The notes below the pieces were generated by a model, which saw only the letters and a program-made list of their open reading frames with translations, searched no databases and was not told where the DNA came from. 64,000 nucleotides of DNA from assembly GCF_014268935.2 (NCBI RefSeq), contig NZ_JABWRJ020000001.1, forward strand, positions 1,612,001-1,676,000. Direction: 5' to 3'. Below, piece by piece: positions 1 to 9,529 of the stretch. The stretch comes from Pseudomonas peradeniyensis (lineage in GTDB: Bacteria; Pseudomonadota; Gammaproteobacteria; Pseudomonadales; Pseudomonadaceae). Every line of letters begins with the position of its first letter. The first letter of the stretch is position 1. The translations under genes were made by a program, and so were the position numbers.

Positions 1-16
1 CCGCCCCGAGGGGCGG
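1..16. terminator. GC-rich hairpin at window edge
   Basis: A perfect 7-bp inverted repeat (CCGCCCC and GGGGCGG around a GA loop) opens the window. It could end a transcript entering from the left or the minus-strand gene that ends at 102. No T-run is visible on the plus side and the other side is cut off, so the terminator role is a guess. Confidence 0.35.
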
Positions 17-101
17 CAAAGAAGCAGGCCCTCGGCCCGCCATGGAGTAGATGCCAGATATAACATCCTGAAAAAGCATGAAGCGCGTAGATACCGTTGC
101 G

Positions 102-764
102 TCAATGCGAGTGCAGCATGGCCTGCGCGCAAACTTTTCGGGAGCGCTGAAGTGCACCATAGGCATAGAACAACTGCGCCATCGAATAGGACCAGGTCAC
201 GAAGGCACAACTCATGAATATCATCTTCGTGTCATCCCCCGGGATCGGGAAGAAGTCATACCTTAGTGCAATCGTCAAGCCCGCTGCCGCCCCCAGGAAT
301 GTGGACAACGCGTGCAGAATCTCGCCCGCACGCGCCAGTCGCCACGTGAAGTAGAGCAGGTACACCGTGGCGATCGACCACATCAGCACATAGAAATAAG
401 GGAGCCATGGCTTGAATGCCGACGAGAGAAAGTAAATAGCCGCGGCAACGAAAGACAGCAAGAACAATATAAAGTCTTTCGCCGGTGTCGGCTTGTAATT
501 ATGCGTCACCGCCATCAACCCGAGCGTTACAATAATCGGCACGCCGACACCGCGGGAAAATGCGTCGAGAAAAATGGCAATATTGTAGTTAGTCTGCCAG
601 CCGGTGGCGATGAACGTCGTAAAGTTCGTTGCGGATATACCCACAATCAGAAACTCGAAACCGAGCAGATAATTTTTTTGCCTGATGAATGCCGCACCAT
701 AACCTAAACCACATACCACCAGCAGCACGCATGCGACCAGCGCGAACATATCTATTAGTTCCAC
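102..764 (-). CDS. multi-pass membrane protein of unknown function
   Basis: I do not recognise the family. The protein of about 220 residues has roughly six to seven hydrophobic segments with short polar loops, so it should sit in the inner membrane. The reading frame is open to 815, but I chose the GTG at 764: a GAAGAGG ribosome site lies 8 nt upstream, while the first ATG after it (749) has no such site. It is the last gene of a minus-strand run with the FAD oxidoreductase (74 nt away) and the PhyH dioxygenase, so it may serve the same substrate, for example as a transporter or sensor. Its codon use is more AT-rich than that of its neighbours. Confidence 0.6.
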   Translation of the reverse strand: MELIDMFALVACVLLVVCGLGYGAAFIRQKNYLLGFEFLIVGISATNFTTFIATGWQTNYNIAIFLDAFSRGVGVPIIVTLGLMAVTHNYKPTPAKDFILFLLSFVAAAIYFLSSAFKPWLPYFYVLMWSIATVYLLYFTWRLARAGEILHALSTFLGAAAGLTIALRYDFFPIPGDDTKMIFMSCAFVTWSYSMAQLFYAYGALQRSRKVCAQAMLHSH

Positions 765-837
765 GATAACAGCCTCTTCAATAGGATCGCGGCGTTGTCC
801 CGTCGCCCGTCGCACAGAACAACGACATCAACTGTAA

Positions 838-2205
838 TCAGCCTTTGCTGGCATTGTGTTTGCGTACTTTTCTATCGGTCCAGTCATCCAGTAACTTGGC
901 CGCCGCGAACGCGGAATGGATGGCGCACCATTGCAAAGGCTCAGGCAGCATCGACGGTGTCTTGTGCTGCATGGCAGTCAGCAGTTCTGGTGTCTTGCCG
1001 TTGATTTGCGCGGCAAACAGCGACCCGACATATGACTGGGTGCCCAGCCCGTGGCCCGAGCAGCCGGTGGTGTAGAGAATGTTCTGCTGTTCGCCCATGG
1101 CACCGATCACCGGCAGGAAGTCATAGGCACCGCTGACATAGCCACTCCAGCAATGCTGGATGCCCAGCCCGTGCATGGCTGGATGGCGTTCGCGCAGTAC
1201 CTGCGCCAGTGCCGCATAGGCGCCTTGGTCCGGGATATTGGGCGTCTTCGAACCGTACGCATAACCCAGCTTCTTGACGGTCAACACCATGGTGCCATGT
1301 GCCGTCAGACGATGGCTTTCCATGGTGTAATGCGGCGTGATTATGCCTTCGCGCCCCTGCCAGCCCACGGCAGCGAGCTGCTGCGGCGAGAGCGGTTGCG
1401 TTTCTATCGCCGACACCCGAATCGCCGCGACCTTGTTGCGCAATACCCCCAACTGCGGGGTATAGGCATTGGTGGCCAGTACCATCACTGGCGCGGTCGC
1501 GCTGCCGTGGGCAGTCTTGCAGGTAATGACCGGCCCTTCGCTGAAGGAGAGCAACGGCGTGCGCTCATAGAGTTTCACGCCCGCCTCGATGGCCGCGCGG
1601 CGCAGGCCGGCGACGTATTTCCCTGGGTTCAGGGTGCCGCCACACTGCTCTGCCGCGAACAGAAACGCCGGCGGGATTCCCCGCGCCCGCATCTCGGCGC
1701 CATCCACGAAGCGGGTCACGGCCCCCAGTTTTTGCCCCAGCGCCATGTTTTCCCGCAAGCGTTTTTCCTGGCTGGCATGAACACCTGCGCGCAGCACGCC
1801 GGAGGGGTTGTAGTCACAGTCAATGCCCAACGCCTTCATTCGGCCTTCCACATAAGGCACGGCCTCGTCGTAGAACCTGACGAACTGCGTCGCCTGCTCG
1901 ACCCCCAAACGCTTGACGAACATGTCGTACTCGATGCCCATGCTGCCCAGCAGGTAACCGGCATTGCGGCCACTGGCGCCGAAGCCGGCGAACTCCTGCT
2001 CCAGCAGGATCACCTGGGCGCCCAGCGCCCTCAACTCCAGCGCGGTCGACAGCCCGGCAAAACCGGCGCCGACCACGATGACATCGGCCTTCACGTGCCC
2101 TTCAAGCGACGGCTGCAGATCGGCGGGTCGCTCCACCCATCCACCCAGGCTGCGAAACTTCAACGGTGCAGCGTCACCAGGGGCTGCTTTATTCACTGCA
2201 TTCAT
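838..2205 (-). CDS. FAD-dependent oxidoreductase (DAO family)
   Basis: A 455-residue flavoprotein of the D-amino-acid oxidase/glycine oxidase fold, close in layout to gamma-glutamylputrescine oxidases and other enzymes that oxidise C-N bonds. The dinucleotide-binding GAGFAG motif is at residues 46-51, followed by an acidic residue ending beta-2 and a GRNAGYLLG loop near residues 78-87, which fits FAD contact in this family. No signal peptide is seen, so it is cytoplasmic. A GGGAG ribosome site precedes the ATG. It lies 63 nt after the PhyH dioxygenase gene on the same strand and is probably cotranscribed. The substrate is unknown; a secondary amine or amino acid is the family expectation and fits the aminotransferases and amine permease of the divergent operon. 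Confidence 0.85.
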   Translation of the reverse strand: MNAVNKAAPGDAAPLKFRSLGGWVERPADLQPSLEGHVKADVIVVGAGFAGLSTALELRALGAQVILLEQEFAGFGASGRNAGYLLGSMGIEYDMFVKRLGVEQATQFVRFYDEAVPYVEGRMKALGIDCDYNPSGVLRAGVHASQEKRLRENMALGQKLGAVTRFVDGAEMRARGIPPAFLFAAEQCGGTLNPGKYVAGLRRAAIEAGVKLYERTPLLSFSEGPVITCKTAHGSATAPVMVLATNAYTPQLGVLRNKVAAIRVSAIETQPLSPQQLAAVGWQGREGIITPHYTMESHRLTAHGTMVLTVKKLGYAYGSKTPNIPDQGAYAALAQVLRERHPAMHGLGIQHCWSGYVSGAYDFLPVIGAMGEQQNILYTTGCSGHGLGTQSYVGSLFAAQINGKTPELLTAMQHKTPSMLPEPLQWCAIHSAFAAAKLLDDWTDRKVRKHNASKG

Positions 2206-2268
2206 ACATGACTCCCAGAATACCGGCCATTGCTTGCATCCGAAGCGGCCCAGGACGGTTCGGAACTG

Positions 2269-3156
2269 TCAGAACCCTTTCCCAGGCTCGGAGAATGCCG
2301 GCATGTTCAGGAGCTCTTGCGGGTCGCGCATCTGACCATCGATTTCCACCCAGCCGAGCAACGTGGAGCTGGCGCTCCAGCCCAGCAGACGTTGCATTTC
2401 TGCCGGGAGCTGGCGAACGCGCTCGATGGGAATGGACAGGAAGTGGTTCTCTTCCAGACGCAGGAAGGCCAGGTCATAAGCCATGGTCAGGCCGGTGCGC
2501 GGGGCTGCGGACGTATTGGCGCCACCGCCGTGATAAACCGAGCCCATCCACAGCAATGCGGAACCTGCCGGCATTTGCGCGGCGACGGTTTCTTCCTGGG
2601 TCGGCATGCGCTCGTCATCCCACAGATGACTGCCGGGGATGACACGGGTCGCGCCGTTTTCTTCGGTGAAATCGGAAATCGCCAGCATCATTTGCAGCCG
2701 GGCCTCACGCCCGAACTGGGGGTGGCGCCACAGCGAAGTGGCATCGTCACGGTGCAGGGGCTGCAGGCCTTGGCCCGGGCCGATCTGAATGGCCTGGGTG
2801 ATGCTCAGCTGAATATCGGGCGCCATCTCGATGCGATCACTGCCCACCCAGACGTGGGTAGGGGTTTGCAGGATCTGCTTGGCCACGCCGAGGAACAGCG
2901 GGTTCATCGCTACTTCGACAGCCGTGTCGCTACGCCCGATGATCCGCGCGACACGCCGGGTCTGGGTGCCCGCGAAATAGGGGTCGACGCCGCAAGGGGT
3001 GACATTCAGGTAGCTGTCCAGTTCGTCGCGCAGGGCATTCAGCGTGGCCGGCGAGACCAGGTCGGAAATGATGACTCCGCCGTCACGCCGAATGATCTCC
3101 ACCACCTGTTCGACCGATGCATCGCTGCCGAGCGTCGAGAGCTTTCGTGTATCCAT
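2269..3156 (-). CDS. phytanoyl-CoA dioxygenase (PhyH) family protein
   Basis: A 295-residue non-haem iron(II)/2-oxoglutarate oxygenase. The HxD metal pair is visible in LHRDDA (about residue 145) and the distal histidine in VYHGGGAN (about residue 218), followed by an arginine (PRTG) that should hold the 2-oxoglutarate carboxylate. These enzymes hydroxylate free or CoA-bound small molecules; ectoine hydroxylase belongs to the same superfamily. It is the first gene of the minus-strand trio and is read away from tetR across a 320-bp gap that carries a likely TetR operator. The substrate cannot be read from the sequence. Confidence 0.82.
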   Translation of the reverse strand: MDTRKLSTLGSDASVEQVVEIIRRDGGVIISDLVSPATLNALRDELDSYLNVTPCGVDPYFAGTQTRRVARIIGRSDTAVEVAMNPLFLGVAKQILQTPTHVWVGSDRIEMAPDIQLSITQAIQIGPGQGLQPLHRDDATSLWRHPQFGREARLQMMLAISDFTEENGATRVIPGSHLWDDERMPTQEETVAAQMPAGSALLWMGSVYHGGGANTSAAPRTGLTMAYDLAFLRLEENHFLSIPIERVRQLPAEMQRLLGWSASSTLLGWVEIDGQMRDPQELLNMPAFSEPGKGF

Positions 3157-3476
3157 CTGCTTTGTACCTGTCTGGTTTTGTCATTGTTCTGATCCAGCGA
3201 AGCTGGGCAACGTGGCTCAACCCGCCAGTGCCGACCACGGCATCCCCTTCCCTGCGGTACTTGCGCAGTACAGCGGTGCCTGGGTGTGAAAATCATCATT
3301 ACTGAACATGGTCAATTGATCAAGTCGTTTGATTTAACTATTTTTCATGCTGTTTCATGTTCCTTGGCGCAGGAGGGCTTCGACGCATGGATCGAGCCCC
3401 CTCCTTGCGATAGCATTCGTCACCGTCGACGCCGGACCAAAAGGCCGGCGACAACATCGAAAAGGGAGAACGCTCT
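3157..3476. promoter_or_regulatory. divergent promoter region between phyH and tetR
   Basis: A 320-bp gap that is AT-rich between about 3290 and 3360, consistent with divergent promoters. It holds the operator-like site at 3310-3333. The tetR start at 3477 has an AGGGAG ribosome site 9 nt upstream. I see no RNA gene here. Confidence 0.5.
3310..3333. promoter_or_regulatory. candidate TetR operator, copy 1
   Basis: This 24-bp stretch matches 19 of 24 positions with a second one at 4278-4301 in front of the monooxygenase gene. The shared core is TGATCAAGTC, preceded by GGTCAA and followed 4 bases later by GAT. It contains the short inverted repeat ATCAA-N5-TTGAT. Its position between phyH and tetR suits autoregulation and joint control of the divergent gene. 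Confidence 0.6.
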
Positions 3477-4058
3477 ATGGCTCGAATTGGCGCAGAAGAG
3501 CGCAGGCAGGATTTCATCGAGGCCACCGTGAAGGTGATCGCGGAACATGGGGTGGCCAATGCCACGACGCGGCGTATCGCAGCGGCGGCAGACTCTCCGC
3601 TGGCTTCGTTGCACTATGTCTTCCACACCAAGGACGAGCTGTTCTATGCCGTCTACGAATCCTTGATCAACCTGCCGCAGCAATCGCTGCAGCACGTGCC
3701 GGCGGGTGCCACGGCAGCTGAATCGGTGGGCGAAATGTTGCGCCAGCTGGTCAACTGGTTCACCGCCCACCCGGAAATGGCCACCACGCAGTTCGAACTG
3801 TTTTGCTGGAACCTGCGCAACAACCCGGAGATGGCAGCCAAGATCTACGCCGTGTCCATCGACGCGACCCAGCAGGCCATCGCCAAGGTCACCGGCTCGG
3901 CGCTGGACCAGGCCGCGGTGGCCACCGTCAGCCGCTTGCTGATCAACCTGTTCGACGGCCTGATGCTCGCCTGGTCCGCCCACGGCGACCGTGCGCGCCT
4001 CGAAACCGAGACTGAAACCGCCTGCCAGGCGGTCAAGCTGCTGGTGGCCAGCTACTGA
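3477..4058 (+). CDS. TetR/AcrR family transcriptional regulator
   Basis: A 193-residue one-domain repressor. The N-terminal helix-turn-helix covers about residues 12-55 and has the family signature ATTRRIAAAA...LASLHYVFHTKDEL. The remainder is an all-helical ligand-binding domain with no recognisable specificity motif. The gene sits between the minus-strand phyH group and the plus-strand monooxygenase operon, and matching 24-bp sites occur in front of both (3310-3333 and 4278-4301). It is therefore the likely ligand-responsive regulator of both transcripts. The ligand is unknown. Confidence 0.88.
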   Translation: MARIGAEERRQDFIEATVKVIAEHGVANATTRRIAAAADSPLASLHYVFHTKDELFYAVYESLINLPQQSLQHVPAGATAAESVGEMLRQLVNWFTAHPEMATTQFELFCWNLRNNPEMAAKIYAVSIDATQQAIAKVTGSALDQAAVATVSRLLINLFDGLMLAWSAHGDRARLETETETACQAVKLLVASY

Positions 4059-4163
4059 AACGCCATTCGGATTGCCGGGCTGCGCCGCCGCGCGGCAATC
4101 CGCATTTCCCAGGCGGGAGCATCTCGCCCACTCCTCCCCGTTGCCCTGAGGCTGTCCGTCAAC

Positions 4164-4250
4164 CGGTGTACTGACTCGGTGTACTGACCGACGTATCGCG
4201 AAGGTGCAAATCATCTCAAAACGATGACGAGCAGGTGCATTTTGCACCTT
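4164..4250. repeat. tandem and inverted repeats in the monooxygenase promoter
   Basis: Two structures lie side by side. A 13-bp unit beginning CGGTGTACTGAC is repeated in tandem at 4164-4176 and 4177-4189 (12 of 13 identical). A perfect 10-bp inverted repeat, AAGGTGCAAA at 4201-4210 and TTTGCACCTT at 4241-4250, encloses 30 nt; its right arm also forms the tight hairpin GGTGCA-TTT-TGCACC (4234-4248). These look like protein-binding sites for an activator acting besides TetR. Confidence 0.5.
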
Positions 4251-4277
4251 GCTCCGCACAATCGGCCGCCCTATTCT

Positions 4278-4301
4278 GGTCAAATGATCAAGTCAAAAGA
4301 T
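4278..4301. promoter_or_regulatory. candidate TetR operator, copy 2
   Basis: The second copy of the 24-bp motif (GGTCAA, then TGATCAAGTC, then GAT) ends 31 nt upstream of the monooxygenase ATG at 4333, where a bound repressor would block transcription. It differs from copy 1 at one central base and in a four-base spacer (AAAA instead of GTTT). Confidence 0.6.
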
Positions 4302-4332
4302 CAGTCTCTATAACACTACAACAGGAGGCGAC

Positions 4333-5859
4333 ATGTCCTCGCACACTGCTCTTGCGGTTGAGCCGCTCGACATTTTGATCATGGGAGCCGGTGTGTCTGG
4401 CATCGGCGCGGCGGCCTACCTGCGACGCCATCAACCCGCCAAGACCTTCGCGATTCTCGAGTCCCGCGAACGCATGGGCGGCACCTGGGACCTCTTCCGT
4501 TACCCCGGCATCCGCTCCGACTCGGACCTCTATACCTTCGGTTTCGACTTCAAGCCCTGGACCAAGGCGAAATCCCTGGCGGATGCCGCGGATATTCTCG
4601 AGTACCTGCGCGAAGCCATTGACGAGTACCAGCTGGAACCGTTCATCCAGTACCAGCAGAAAGTCGTCTCGGCCAACTGGCAAAGCGACAGGGGCCTGTG
4701 GGCAGTGCGCATCGAGGAGGGCCAGACGGCCCAGGTGCGTACGCTCGAATGCCGCTGGCTGTTCAGTGCGGGTGGCTACTATCGCTATGACCAGGGCTTC
4801 ACCCCCCGCTTCGAGGGCACCGAGCAGTTCAAGGGGCAGATCGTTCACCCGCAACACTGGCCGGAGAACCTCGACTATGCGGGCAAGCGCGTGGTCGTCA
4901 TCGGCAGTGGCGCGACCGCGGTGACGCTGATTCCGGCCATGGCGGACAAGGTCGCCAGCATCACCATGCTGCAGCGCACGCCGTCCTACATCATCAATCA
5001 GCCGGCCACTGACGGGGTTGCCGCGTTCCTGCGCAGGGTGCTGCCGGCGCAAACCGCCTACTCCCTGACGCGCTACAAGAACGCCAAGATCACCCTGGCG
5101 TTCTGGGGCTTCTGCCAGCGCTTCCCCAAGCTTTCGAAAAAGCTGCTGCTGTGGCTGACCCGCAAGGAGTTGCCGAAAGGCTACCCGGTCGACGTGCACT
5201 TCAACCCACCCTACAACCCGTGGGACCAGCGTCTGTGTTCGGTGCCCGAGGGCGACCTGTTCAAAGCCATCGGTGCCGGCAAGGCCGACATCGTCACCGA
5301 CCATATCGAGCGCTTCACCGAGTCCGGTGTATTGCTCAAGTCAGGCAGGACGCTGGAGGCCGACATCATCGTCACGGCCACCGGGCTCAACGTACAACTG
5401 TTCGGTGGCATCACCCTGCACAAGGACGGCAAGCCGGTGGTGCTCAGCGAGACCCTGGCCTACAAAGGCATGATGCTCTCCGGCGTGCCAAACTTCGCTT
5501 TCGCGGTGGGCTACACCAACTCGTCCTGGACCTTGAAGGTCTGCCTGCTGTGCGACCACTTCTGCCGCCTGCTCGGTTTCATGGCGCGCGAAGGCTACAA
5601 CGTCTGCGAGCCGAAGGCGCCGGCCGGGATCGAGACCCGCCCTCTGCTGGACTTTGGTGCCGGCTATGTGCAGCGCGCGCTCGACAGCATGCCGCGCCAG
5701 GGGCCGTGTGAACCCTGGGTGATGTCGATGGACTACTTCCGCGATATCAAACTGCTGCGCCGCGGCACAGTGGCGGAAAAGTGCCTCAGTTTCAGCAGCG
5801 TACCGAACGTGCCGGTGCATGCCAGCGTCGAACTGCAGCAAACAGGTAGCCGCCGATGA
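4333..5859 (+). CDS. flavin-containing Baeyer-Villiger-type monooxygenase
   Basis: A 508-residue class-B flavin monooxygenase expected to insert oxygen next to a ketone, or oxidise a heteroatom, using FAD and NADPH. The FAD-binding GAGVSG is at residues 18-23, the Baeyer-Villiger fingerprint [12 protein letters not shown] at 166-177 and the NADPH-binding GSGATA at 191-196. The length is normal for the family. A strong AGGAGG lies 5 nt upstream of the ATG, and a candidate TetR operator just before it. The stop overlaps the start of the alpha/beta hydrolase gene by 4 bp. A monooxygenase followed by a hydrolase is the classical order for turning a ketone into an ester or lactone and then opening it. 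Confidence 0.9.
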   Translation: MSSHTALAVEPLDILIMGAGVSGIGAAAYLRRHQPAKTFAILESRERMGGTWDLFRYPGIRSDSDLYTFGFDFKPWTKAKSLADAADILEYLREAIDEYQLEPFIQYQQKVVSANWQSDRGLWAVRIEEGQTAQVRTLECRWLFSAGGYYRYDQGFTPRFEGTEQFKGQIVHPQHWPENLDYAGKRVVVIGSGATAVTLIPAMADKVASITMLQRTPSYIINQPATDGVAAFLRRVLPAQTAYSLTRYKNAKITLAFWGFCQRFPKLSKKLLLWLTRKELPKGYPVDVHFNPPYNPWDQRLCSVPEGDLFKAIGAGKADIVTDHIERFTESGVLLKSGRTLEADIIVTATGLNVQLFGGITLHKDGKPVVLSETLAYKGMMLSGVPNFAFAVGYTNSSWTLKVCLLCDHFCRLLGFMAREGYNVCEPKAPAGIETRPLLDFGAGYVQRALDSMPRQGPCEPWVMSMDYFRDIKLLRRGTVAEKCLSFSSVPNVPVHASVELQQTGSRR

Positions 5860-6731
5860 GCCGTGACCGCTTCTGCGAGCTACCGGGCAAAGGCAAGCTC
5901 TGCTACCGCAGCTACGGTATCGAGGGTGCCCCGACGGTCCTGCTCATCGTCGGCCTCGGGCTGCAGCTGACCTACTGGCCGCAAGCGCTCATCGCCGGGC
6001 TGGTCGCGCAAGGGTTGCGGGTCATCACGCTGGACAACCGTGACTCGGGCAGGTCGTTCTTCACCGACGTGGCGCCCCCCACGACCCTGCAGCAGTTCCT
6101 GCGCAAGCGCACCGCAGGCTATGACCTGGGCGACATGGCCAACGACGTCATCGGCTTGATGGACGACTTGCAACTGGAAGCGGCGCATGTCGTGGGAATG
6201 TCGATGGGCGGCATGATCGCCCAGACCCTCGCCGCGCGTTACCCGCAACGGGTCAGGACCCTCACGTCGATCTTTTCCACCACAGGCTCCCTGCGCGTCG
6301 GCCAGCCGGCGCTCAAGGCCCTCCTGCAGCTGCTGCGCCGCCCGCCGCGCAGCGAGAAGGAAAGCGTTCGCGACTACGTGGACATCATGCGCCTGATCGG
6401 CTCCACCCTCGAGTGGAACGAGCCTGCCTTGCGTGAGTATGCCCAGCTGGCCTGGGAGCGAGGCGGTGGCGAGGCCAGCAACCTTGGTACCGCCAGGCAG
6501 ATCGGCGCGATCATCAACTCCGCCGACCGCACCGAGGAGCTGCAGCGGATTCGTTGCCGCACCCTGGTCATCCATGGGGAAAAAGACCTCATGGTCGCCA
6601 CCAGCGGCGGCTACGCCACGGCGGCGGCGATCCGTGGCTCCAGCCTGGTGTTGCTGCCCGGGATGGGGCATGACTTTCCGGCTTGCCTGTCCACCACGCT
6701 GCTGTCCCTGCTGACGGGGCACCTGCGTTAA
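5856..6731 (+). CDS. alpha/beta hydrolase
   Basis: A 291-residue hydrolase. The nucleophile elbow GMSMGG places the catalytic serine at residue 116; the acid is probably the aspartate in HGEKDLMV (about 251) and the base the histidine in PGMGHDFP. It is translationally coupled to the monooxygenase by an ATGA overlap, so it probably hydrolyses that enzyme's ester or lactone product. It has no signal peptide. A rho-independent terminator follows directly, so these two genes form a short transcript, with the downstream genes possibly reached by read-through or a second promoter. Confidence 0.87.
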   Translation: MSRDRFCELPGKGKLCYRSYGIEGAPTVLLIVGLGLQLTYWPQALIAGLVAQGLRVITLDNRDSGRSFFTDVAPPTTLQQFLRKRTAGYDLGDMANDVIGLMDDLQLEAAHVVGMSMGGMIAQTLAARYPQRVRTLTSIFSTTGSLRVGQPALKALLQLLRRPPRSEKESVRDYVDIMRLIGSTLEWNEPALREYAQLAWERGGGEASNLGTARQIGAIINSADRTEELQRIRCRTLVIHGEKDLMVATSGGYATAAAIRGSSLVLLPGMGHDFPACLSTTLLSLLTGHLR

Positions 6732-6745
6732 CAACAGTTTCTTTA

Positions 6746-6776
6746 GGGGCGTGCAGCTTGGCCGCCCCTCTTTTTA
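6746..6776 (+). terminator. rho-independent terminator after the hydrolase gene
   Basis: A GGGGCG/CGCCCC stem (6746-6768) is followed by TCTTTTTA. It sits 15 nt after the hydrolase stop and before the 170-nt leader of the alcohol dehydrogenase gene. Confidence 0.75.
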
Positions 6777-6948
6777 TTCCACTGGAGACCTTTGGCGGCA
6801 CGTTGCAACACCACCCAAAACAACAACATACCGGCTTGCGCCAAAGCGCCAGGCCACACATCACACGCCTGAGCGGCCGACCGCGAGCAGGCGCGGGTGC
6901 TCCTCCACTGCCCTTTCGACAATGACAACAATTGAGCAAGAGGTACGT

Positions 6949-8106
6949 ATGGAATTCAAGTTCTTACTCCCCAGCAAGATCGTGATGGAACCTGGCCTGC
7001 GCGAGCGCACCGGTGAACATCTCCAGGGCCTCGGCCTGGCACGGGTGCTGATCGTGACCGATGCCGGGGTCAAGGCCGCCGGCCTGCTGGACAGCGTCTA
7101 TGCCAGCCTGGACAAGGCAGGGATCGCCTACGAGGAAGTCGCGGACATAAAGGCCAACCCGCGCAGCGAAGACATCAACCGCACCGCGCAGCAGTATCGT
7201 GGCAAAGGCATCGACGGCCTGCTGGCCGTGGGCGGCGGCAGCGCGATGGACGCGGCCAAGGCCATCAGCCTGCTGCTCACCCACGAGGGGCGGATCGAGG
7301 ACTACGAAGGGTCGTTCACCCTCAAGCACGCCATACCGCCGATCGTCGCCATCCCGACCACCGCAGGCACCGGCAGCGAAGTGACCTGCTTCTCGGTGAT
7401 CACCGACACTGCCCGTCATTTCAAGATGAGCGTCCATGATTACCGCGTCGGCCCCGTGCTGGCGCTGCTCGACTCCCGTATCCTCGACACCCTGCCCGCG
7501 TCGATTGCCGCCGCCACCGGCATGGATGCCCTGACCCATGCCATCGAGGCCTACACCTGCCGCGTTTCAAACCCGATCAGTGATGGCCTGGCATTGCATG
7601 CCATCCGCCTGATCAGCCAGCACCTCAAGGCGGTCGTACTGGAGCCAGACAATCAAGAGGCGCGCGAGCAGATGTTGGTGGCGAGCCTGATCGCCGGCAT
7701 GGCATTCGGCAACGCTGACGTCGGCAGCGTGCACTGCATCTCCGAGTCAATTGGCGGCATGTACGACACCCCGCACGGCGTCGGCAACGCGATCTTCCTG
7801 CCCTTCGTCTTTGGCCACAACCGCGATGCCGACATCCTCCGCCACGCCCAGGTGGCCTACGCCCTGGGGATCGACCCGACGCTGGCGCCGGCCGCCGCCG
7901 CCGAGGCCGCCGTGGGCCATCTGTTCCAGATGAGCAAGGACCTGGGCATCCCCTCCTTCGCCGAGGTCAAGGGCGTGCGCGAGGAGGACTTCCAGGCCAT
8001 CGCCGAAAAATCCAAGCAGAACTTCTCGGACGCCAGCAATGCCAAGGCGATGTCCGTCGAGGCTTATCACGACATCATCACCACCGCTTACCACTTCGTC
8101 GCGTAG
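6949..8106 (+). CDS. iron-containing alcohol dehydrogenase
   Basis: A 385-residue group-III (iron-type) alcohol dehydrogenase that interconverts an alcohol and an aldehyde with NAD(P). The cofactor loop GGGSAMDAAK lies near residue 95. The metal ligands are the expected Asp and His in MDALTHAIE, followed by histidines in SVHCISES and DTPHGVGN. I chose the ATG at 6949 because it has an AGAGG site and gives the standard N-terminus; the frame is open upstream to 6751 with no such support. It lies 12 nt before the permease gene. In context it may oxidise the alcohol released by the hydrolase, with the aldehyde dehydrogenase two genes on taking the next step. Confidence 0.88.
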   Translation: MEFKFLLPSKIVMEPGLRERTGEHLQGLGLARVLIVTDAGVKAAGLLDSVYASLDKAGIAYEEVADIKANPRSEDINRTAQQYRGKGIDGLLAVGGGSAMDAAKAISLLLTHEGRIEDYEGSFTLKHAIPPIVAIPTTAGTGSEVTCFSVITDTARHFKMSVHDYRVGPVLALLDSRILDTLPASIAAATGMDALTHAIEAYTCRVSNPISDGLALHAIRLISQHLKAVVLEPDNQEAREQMLVASLIAGMAFGNADVGSVHCISESIGGMYDTPHGVGNAIFLPFVFGHNRDADILRHAQVAYALGIDPTLAPAAAAEAAVGHLFQMSKDLGIPSFAEVKGVREEDFQAIAEKSKQNFSDASNAKAMSVEAYHDIITTAYHFVA

Positions 8107-8118
8107 GAGGGCTGTGTC

Positions 8119-9450
8119 ATGAGTCATTCAATCTCCAGCGCCTCGTTGCGGCGCACCTTGGGGCCGTTCTCGGTGCTGCTGTTCGGCCTGGCGTTCCTTG
8201 CCCCGCTGATCGTCTTCGGCACCTACGGCGTGATCACCCAGGCCAGCGGCAACACCACGGCGATGGCCTACCTGATCGCGGCGACCGGGGTGGTGTTCAC
8301 CGCGTTGAGCTACGGGCGGCTGGTCAGGGTATTCCCGGTAGCCGGCTCGGCCTACACCTATACCCGCAAGATGCTCAATGCCAATCTCGGGTTCATGGTG
8401 GGCTGGGCCGCCCTGCTCGATTACTTCTTCATCCCGATGCTGATCTGGCTGCTCGGTGCCAGCTACCTCAACATGGCTTTTCCAGACGTTGCGCAGTGGG
8501 TGTGGATCAGCGGTTTCATCGTCACCACTTCAGTGCTCAATGTCCTGGGCATCCAGGTCGCCAATCGCTTCAACGTGCTGTTGATGGTGGCGCAACTGGC
8601 GATCATCGTCGTGTTCCTTGGCCTGTGCGTGCACTACATCGTGGCGGCCAACGGCCCTGGCGGGCTGCTGTCGGCCAAGCCGTTCTTCAACCAGGACGTG
8701 CCCTTCGCCACCAGCATGGCCGGCGCCGCCATTGCCGCCTACTCGTTCCTGGGCTTCGACGCGCTGTCCACGCTGAGCGAGGAAACCCGCGACCCGGGTC
8801 GAACGCTGCCACGCGCCATCCTGCTGGTCGCGTTGATCGGCGGCTCGGTCTACGTGGGCTCCTCGTACTTCATGTACCTGGCACACCCCTCCCCCAGCTT
8901 CGAGCAGGTGGACGGGGCCGCCTTCGAGATCGCCCGGATGATCGGCGGTGACGTGTTCTTCGCCGTGGTGCTGGCGGGGATCATCATCGCCCACTTCGCC
9001 GCGGGCATGTCGTTCCAGGCCAGCGTGGGGCGGCTGCTCTACGCCCTTGGCCGGGACAACCAGCTGCCGCGCAAGGTGTTCGGTGTCCTGCATCCGCGCT
9101 TCAAGACCCCGGCCTTCAACATCCTGCTCTGCGGCGTTTTCGGCACGGCCGGTTTTGCCTTGACTATCGCCACCGCGACGTCGCTGGTCAACTTCGGCGC
9201 GTTTGTCGCCTTCACCGCCGTCAACCTGTGTGCATTGCGGCTCACCTTCGATGCCCGCGTCAAGGATGGCGCCGGACTGCTGCGTGGCGTGCTGTTCCCG
9301 CTCATCGGCCTGGTCACGGCCGGGTGGATGCTGATCAGCCTGGATAAAGACGCGCTGATCATGGGCAGCTGCTGGCTCGGCCTGGGGCTGGTCTACCTGG
9401 CCTGCCGCACCAGCTTCTTCCGCAGTCCCGTCCCTGAGGCATTGGTATAG
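8119..9450 (+). CDS. APC family amino acid/amine permease
   Basis: A 443-residue integral membrane transporter with about 12 hydrophobic segments and the APC-family beginning LRRTLGPFSVLLFGLAF, in the inner membrane. Segments such as YSFLGFDALSTLSEE match the conserved glutamate-containing region of PuuP/YhdG-like porters. It probably imports an amino acid, polyamine or related amine by cation symport. An AGGAGG site precedes the start. It lies between the alcohol and aldehyde dehydrogenase genes, which suggests that it brings in the pathway substrate. Specificity cannot be told from sequence. Confidence 0.87.
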   Translation: MSHSISSASLRRTLGPFSVLLFGLAFLAPLIVFGTYGVITQASGNTTAMAYLIAATGVVFTALSYGRLVRVFPVAGSAYTYTRKMLNANLGFMVGWAALLDYFFIPMLIWLLGASYLNMAFPDVAQWVWISGFIVTTSVLNVLGIQVANRFNVLLMVAQLAIIVVFLGLCVHYIVAANGPGGLLSAKPFFNQDVPFATSMAGAAIAAYSFLGFDALSTLSEETRDPGRTLPRAILLVALIGGSVYVGSSYFMYLAHPSPSFEQVDGAAFEIARMIGGDVFFAVVLAGIIIAHFAAGMSFQASVGRLLYALGRDNQLPRKVFGVLHPRFKTPAFNILLCGVFGTAGFALTIATATSLVNFGAFVAFTAVNLCALRLTFDARVKDGAGLLRGVLFPLIGLVTAGWMLISLDKDALIMGSCWLGLGLVYLACRTSFFRSPVPEALV

Positions 9451-9529
9451 CGACCCCGTTTCCATCGAATGCTCTGACGACAATCACAAGGCCGGCCATT
9501 GGCCGCGCCGTTAAATGGCGAGAATCGAC

